Below, piece by piece: positions 60,872 through 64,000 of a stretch of 64,000 nt of DNA; within the stretch, counting starts at the first letter, position 1; each line of letters begins with the position of its first letter. The position numbers and the translations under genes were made by a program. This DNA is from Shewanella eurypsychrophilus (lineage in GTDB: Bacteria > Pseudomonadota > Gammaproteobacteria > Enterobacterales > Shewanellaceae): NCBI RefSeq assembly GCF_007004545.3, contig NZ_CP045503.2:3070501-3134500 (forward strand), written 5' to 3'. Below the pieces are notes generated by a model. That model worked only from the letters and a program-made list of their open reading frames with translations, was not told where the DNA came from and ran no database searches.

Positions 60872-61486
60872 TCAGTAGAAGGACACATCCTGATCTACGT
60901 CAGTGCTTATTTGTTTAAACCTAATTCTTCCCGTACTTTTTCTATCTGTAAAATAGGACCCTGACAATTCCAGTGCACTTTGAGGATCATTATCAACTTT
61001 ACGAATATCAAAAATAGTAGAACCTATATATGAACTCCAGTCAGGATCCTTTGGAATGGATCGATACATATAATAAAGTTTAGGTTCTCCTCCCTCGATA
61101 GTTGGAGTAGTTTCCAGAGTAAGAGATTTTGAAGTTTCAGTATGGATATTTATTTGTGTTTCCAATAGTGTTTGCTTAATTAACACTCGAACAGATATTA
61201 CTAATCCAGTTTGAGTTGTAATTTCACCTTCCCATGTACCGTTTAGATCAGGATATAAAGCAGGGTTAACTTTTTTGAATAACTTCCAAATTGGCCTAGC
61301 AAAAAAGTTAGTTGTAATAGCAATGATTATAAGAAATGCCACCCATGGGGCTATGCTGACTACCTTTACAATAGATAGGTCGTTGATCCAATAGCTTTGT
61401 AAAAACTCATAAGCACCAATACTTATTATTGTTGTTATCATTGCCACGTATCGTAACAGTGACTTAAAGTTAATAATCCTAAACAT
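60872..61486 (-). CDS. two-TM beta-barrel effector, Panoptes OptE-like
   Basis: 204 residues. Two membrane helices (about residues 12-30, VAMITTIISIGAYEFL, and 40-60, VVSIAPWVAFLIIIAITTNFF) precede a beta-rich domain that opens NPALYPDLNGTWEGEI and continues as alternating strands. This is the 2TM-beta plan of Cap15-like effectors. It begins one base after the mCpol stop codon. In Panoptes such a protein is held inactive by the cyclic dinucleotide made by mCpol and damages the membrane when phage sponges remove that signal. Confidence 0.75.
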   Translation of the reverse strand: MFRIINFKSLLRYVAMITTIISIGAYEFLQSYWINDLSIVKVVSIAPWVAFLIIIAITTNFFARPIWKLFKKVNPALYPDLNGTWEGEITTQTGLVISVRVLIKQTLLETQINIHTETSKSLTLETTPTIEGGEPKLYYMYRSIPKDPDWSSYIGSTIFDIRKVDNDPQSALELSGSYFTDRKSTGRIRFKQISTDVDQDVSFY

Positions 61487-61487
61487 A

Positions 61488-61853
61488 TTAATTTAAAACC
61501 GAAAATTTATGTAGACAGCACTTACCACTGCTTTTAGCCGAAAGTAGTGCAATATATGACTCCTGTAACGTTGCCCCAATACCAGCAGAGAAGTGTAATT
61601 CAGGTTCTGCTATAGACTTAATTTCTTCAAATAAAGTTATTTCATCAACAGTTTCACCTTCTGAATAGCCAGCAACGCCATCTGCGGCACAAAATATTAT
61701 GTTGAAACCTTGAGTGCTTAGAAAGTCAGAGATTAATGACGTTTTTTCATTTACCACTTGGTTGATTCTTGAAAGCTCGTTTAGGTCATTTTTAAAATAT
61801 GATGATGCAATCATCTGACCAATATCATCACCATCAATTGTTATATAAATCAT
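61488..61853 (-). CDS. minimal CRISPR polymerase (mCpol), Panoptes OptS-like
   Basis: 121 residues of the GGDEF/Palm-type mCpol family. It opens MIYITIDGDDIGQMIASSYF, with the metal-binding Asp residues in DGDDIG, and its second motif is IIFCAADGVAGYS, where family members usually have GGDG or GGDD; here the two Gly are Ala. FSAGIGATLQESYIALLSAKSSGK is also typical. mCpol proteins make cyclic dinucleotides. The gene is coupled to the two-TM gene, the known two-gene Panoptes order. Confidence 0.8.
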   Translation of the reverse strand: MIYITIDGDDIGQMIASSYFKNDLNELSRINQVVNEKTSLISDFLSTQGFNIIFCAADGVAGYSEGETVDEITLFEEIKSIAEPELHFSAGIGATLQESYIALLSAKSSGKCCLHKFSVLN

Positions 61854-61918
61854 ATATTTTCGTCTTCGTCTAAATTGCGCTATTCTACTTTACATTACAC
61901 TCAAAAGCATATGGTTTT

Positions 61919-62008
61919 GCCTAACGCCCAGCTCAACTGCGTAGCAAGCTGGCGATTTTCGTGCGGCTTTTTTGCACAGAAAGTGACAGTTTGCAGCTGC
62001 TGGTTATA
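61919..62008 (-). repeat. attC site of the nuclease cassette
   Basis: The minus strand reads TATAACCAGCAGCTGCAAAC and ends GTTGAGCTGGGCGTTAGGC. The arms align as TAACCAGCAGCTGCAAACTG against the inverse of CAGTTGAGCTGGGCGTTA, and the core GTTAGGC fits GTTRRRY exactly. It lies next to the stop codon of the nuclease gene. Coordinates are good to about one base. Confidence 0.8.
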
Positions 62009-62010
62009 TT

Positions 62011-63009
62011 TCATTTTAAAAAAATGGGCATGTTAGCAGGTTCAATATCGAATATATATCGAACAATCCCAGCATGTAAATTTTCCTCAATGCCTTTTCT
62101 ATAATCTTGAATATTCGACAATGCAGAATGCTCACCAAGGTGATGACGCCAATGAACCTCATCTTCTCGGCCATGGAAAGATAGCAACCGAGTTAATGCC
62201 ATATGTGCAAAAAGAGAGGACTGCTCTTCTACAACATTGTGCATTAACACATGGGAGTCAGAATGCGTTTCTGTTGTAGTTAAATCCCAAGAGTGAAATA
62301 ACTGCTGTGCGATAGGAGATAATTCTTTCAACCTATCTCCATCACCATTTGTAAAATAGACATCATCGATAACCATATGCCACTTTTCCTGAACACCATT
62401 ATCGACCTCAATGGTCTCCACCAGCTTTTCTTTTTTGAAGCTTATATGAACACCTGATTTCTCTCGTGGTGTATAAGAGAAATCACCTGCAATTTTACTT
62501 AAAAGGCTATTTCTCATGGCATCATTAAAGTTTAAATTATAATTCTTTTTTGCTTTTGAGAACGCATCTAAAGAAACTAGTGACCAAATACCCATTTTCT
62601 TCCATGCAATAAGTACAGGTAACCCTAACAGCTCACCATAAGCTCTTAACTTTGAAACATAGTCAGGCCTAAAGGACATTACATTTTTTTTAGAAGATTT
62701 AACTTCTATTAATACTGTGCACGGCCCTCCATCTCTAATTGAGAAATTAGCGAGTAAATCTGGGACTTGGAATGTATCTTTTGAAGATCCGGGAAACTGT
62801 TGTTGATCTAACTTATGAATGAGGTTGCAATGACCTAGCCAGCCACAAATTATCGAAAACTCATCTTCTAGGGGAAGACCAATGTTAAGCCTCTGAACTC
62901 TCTCCGCAATCTTTTTAGCATCGGCCTCCCAACCTAACTGCTCAAGAGATTCATGGACAAGTCGTTCTAGATCTATTGGCTTATTACTCAATGTGAATCC
63001 TTCTCTCAA
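62011..63009 (-). CDS. PD-(D/E)XK-type nuclease-like protein in a cassette
   Basis: 332 residues (TTG start; an in-frame ATG is not close). The N-terminal half carries a restriction-enzyme-like signature: VPDLLANFSIRDGG, then CTVLIEVKSSKK, i.e. Asp...ExK with the right spacing. Together with a following GELLGLPVLIAWKKMG strand this fits the PD-(D/E)XK fold. The second half (about residues 190-332) has no domain I know. Integron cassettes often carry phage defence, so a defence nuclease is a reasonable guess. Confidence 0.7.
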   Translation of the reverse strand: MREGFTLSNKPIDLERLVHESLEQLGWEADAKKIAERVQRLNIGLPLEDEFSIICGWLGHCNLIHKLDQQQFPGSSKDTFQVPDLLANFSIRDGGPCTVLIEVKSSKKNVMSFRPDYVSKLRAYGELLGLPVLIAWKKMGIWSLVSLDAFSKAKKNYNLNFNDAMRNSLLSKIAGDFSYTPREKSGVHISFKKEKLVETIEVDNGVQEKWHMVIDDVYFTNGDGDRLKELSPIAQQLFHSWDLTTTETHSDSHVLMHNVVEEQSSLFAHMALTRLLSFHGREDEVHWRHHLGEHSALSNIQDYRKGIEENLHAGIVRYIFDIEPANMPIFLK

Positions 63010-63118
63010 AAAATATAACGTCTTAGTATTTATGCGTTGCGTTGTTTATCATCTCCGACCAGTATAAATCGTGCACTGGCTTACCTTTGGTTCTCAAACG
63101 CTTACATGGTTTCGTCTA
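63010..63118. other. leader of the nuclease cassette
   Basis: The 110 bp between the nuclease start and the attC-like site at 63119 hold no gene on either strand. A promoter may lie here. Confidence 0.35.
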
Positions 63119-63175
63119 GATAACTTTACAAGCAAAGCGTGCATGCGCGTTATCATGCCTCCCTTGCGTGTTATC
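63119..63175 (-). repeat. short attC-like hairpin
   Basis: GATAAC and GTTATC bound a 57-bp imperfect palindrome with inner arms containing GCATG/CATGC and GCAAG/CTTGC-type pairs. It is shorter than its neighbours. It separates the nuclease cassette from a 420-bp segment without a gene. Confidence 0.45.
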
Positions 63176-63594
63176 TATTTTCGAGTAAAATCTAGACTAC
63201 TGTTTTATCGAGATTTATTCAACATTCATGCTCACAAACCGTGCAGCACTTCTGTGCAAACCGTGCTCGATTTTTCTGAAATGCCAATAACACTGTATGA
63301 AAAAACAGTTTTTAGAGAAACGTCTAGAAGCTCGATAAGAAAAAGTAGGGGAAACCAAACAGCATAGAGCGTAGGAAATCAGATGCTCCAACTCATTTTG
63401 GGGGAGGGTTACAATTGAGTCTAGTTAATCTGACATTGATTAGAAAAAGTATCTTAGTTTTATTCGAAATCCCTAATTAGTTCCGACCCCTTTATCTGCT
63501 CCCCCGATCACCTGGACGACGCCATCACTTTTACCCAATAGCCGAGCTATTGGGTAAAAGTGAGATTACGAATTAGGGTAGTTACCAACGTCTT
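63176..63594. other. gene-less cassette segment
   Basis: About 420 bp between two attC-like sites. Frames on the minus strand are short. A 98-codon frame on the plus strand runs into the attC-like site and has no good start. The main feature is the hairpin at 63525-63563. Confidence 0.4.
63525..63563. repeat. 39-bp perfect hairpin
   Basis: Arms of 18 bp, TCACTTTTACCCAATAGC and its exact complement, around a 3-base loop CGA. It is the longest perfect stem in the window. There is no T-run on either side, so it is not an ordinary terminator. Confidence 0.7.
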
Positions 63595-63696
63595 TGTAAC
63601 AGGCTAATTTTTGTGGAGCAGTTTGTGTGATACTGACGCGCAGCGGCAACACAAAATGCGTAGCTAAAATTTGTCCTTATTTACAAATTAGTTAGC
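63595..63696 (-). repeat. attC-like site of the right-edge cassette
   Basis: The minus strand opens GCTAACTAATTTGTAAATAAG and closes ACAAAAATTAGCCTGTTAC. AAC...GTT bound a 100-bp imperfect hairpin. The inner arms AATTTTAGCTACGCATTTTG and its partner (AATTTTTGTGGAGCAGTTTG) also align. It lies 14 bp after the stop codon of the gene at 63710. Confidence 0.6.
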
Positions 63697-63709
63697 ATTC
63701 ATTTTCGGA

Positions 63710-64000
63710 TTACTCTACGTGTTCTCTAAGAGTCCTTTCTACTAACTCTTCAAGTTTTCTTTTTACCAAGTATCTATCGTATTCCAACTCATAATCACAC
63801 TCAAAGACATCTGCATTCCATAGAGTCTCTAAATCATCTTTCATCATTGCCCAATCGTCATCTTCGACTTCCATTGGGATATAATCTCCAAGCTTTATTC
63901 CCATAAGCTGTCGTCGACCAAGGTTACCTAGAATGGTTAAGCCTTCCAATTTCTCATCTACACACCGAACCATGGCATTGACTAGAGATCCGTTTATTGC
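63710..64000 (-). CDS. hypothetical cassette protein, possibly partial
   Basis: At least 96 codons. An ATG at 63973 gives 87 residues, but the frame stays open to the right edge (upstream residues NGSLVNA), so the start may lie outside. It is acidic in the middle (MEVEDDDWAMMKDDLETLW) with a helical, charged C-terminus. I recognise no family. An attC-like site follows, which makes it a cassette gene. Confidence 0.55.
   Translation of the reverse strand, partial: AINGSLVNAMVRCVDEKLEGLTILGNLGRRQLMGIKLGDYIPMEVEDDDWAMMKDDLETLWNADVFECDYELEYDRYLVKRKLEELVERTLREHVE

Larger units (their letters stand above)
60692..64000 (-). mobile_element. integron gene-cassette array, distal end
   Basis: Minus-strand genes, each followed by an attC-like imperfect hairpin: the mCpol pair, the nuclease gene, a gene-less segment and the gene at the right edge. 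The recurring plan is AAC...GTT ends, paired arms with bulges, and a variable middle. The integrase and attI should lie to the right of the window, because cassette genes point away from attI. Confidence 0.7.

Noticed and set aside
63071..63367. A 98-codon frame on the plus strand
   Set aside because: It runs through an attC-like hairpin, lacks a ribosome site and points against the cassettes.

Overview
The window is a chromosomal segment of a marine gammaproteobacterium, most probably Shewanella. The kdnA-kdnB-kdsB cluster for 8-amino-Kdo lipopolysaccharide is a Shewanella hallmark. Two methyl-accepting chemotaxis proteins, a DUF3334 CheX-like protein, a second EF-G, gcvR followed by bcp, and dapA-bamC agree with this. 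I cannot name the species.

Core regions. Positions 1-24,000 hold a GAF-GGDEF protein, a solute-binding protein paired with a chemoreceptor, an agmatine-to-putrescine cluster (LysR regulator, aguA, a PotF-like binding protein, aguB), the ribosomal oxygenase roxA, EF-G2, an exonuclease, a second chemoreceptor and the PTS genes ptsH-ptsI-crr. Positions 31,121-50,300 hold an ArsC-like reductase with dapE and an M15 peptidase, a carbonic anhydrase, the kdn/kds cluster, a large secreted M43 metalloprotease with PKD domains, an RND efflux pair, dapA-bamC, and gcvR.

Accessory region 1 (about 24.0-31.1 kb) is an integrative element bounded on the right by a large serine integrase that abuts the ArsC-like gene. 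It encodes an archaeo-eukaryotic-type primase, an SF3-type helicase, a small resolvase and a chain of tiny overlapping genes. Between primase and helicase sit five GGACAGGGT iterons that look like a replication origin. Hairpins sharing the core CCA-RATC-TGG flank the resolvase. No capsid, terminase or conjugation gene is visible.

Accessory region 2 (from about 50.65 kb) is a GInt-type island: three consecutive tyrosine recombinases and a small coiled-coil protein (ginABCD-like). It has broken the resident bcp gene, and a second, full-length bcp lies just beyond the gin genes.

Accessory region 3 (58.5 kb to the right edge) looks like the distal end of an integron cassette array on the minus strand, with several attC-like sites. 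One cassette carries a minimal CRISPR polymerase (mCpol) next to a two-TM beta-barrel protein, the arrangement of the Panoptes anti-phage system. The next carries a PD-(D/E)XK-type nuclease. The last attC-like hairpin is split by a group II intron ribozyme without a reverse transcriptase gene. That intron is itself interrupted by an IS110-family (IS1111 subgroup) element whose noncoding end may encode a bridge RNA. The result is three mobile elements nested inside one another. The integron integrase, if present, would lie beyond the right edge.
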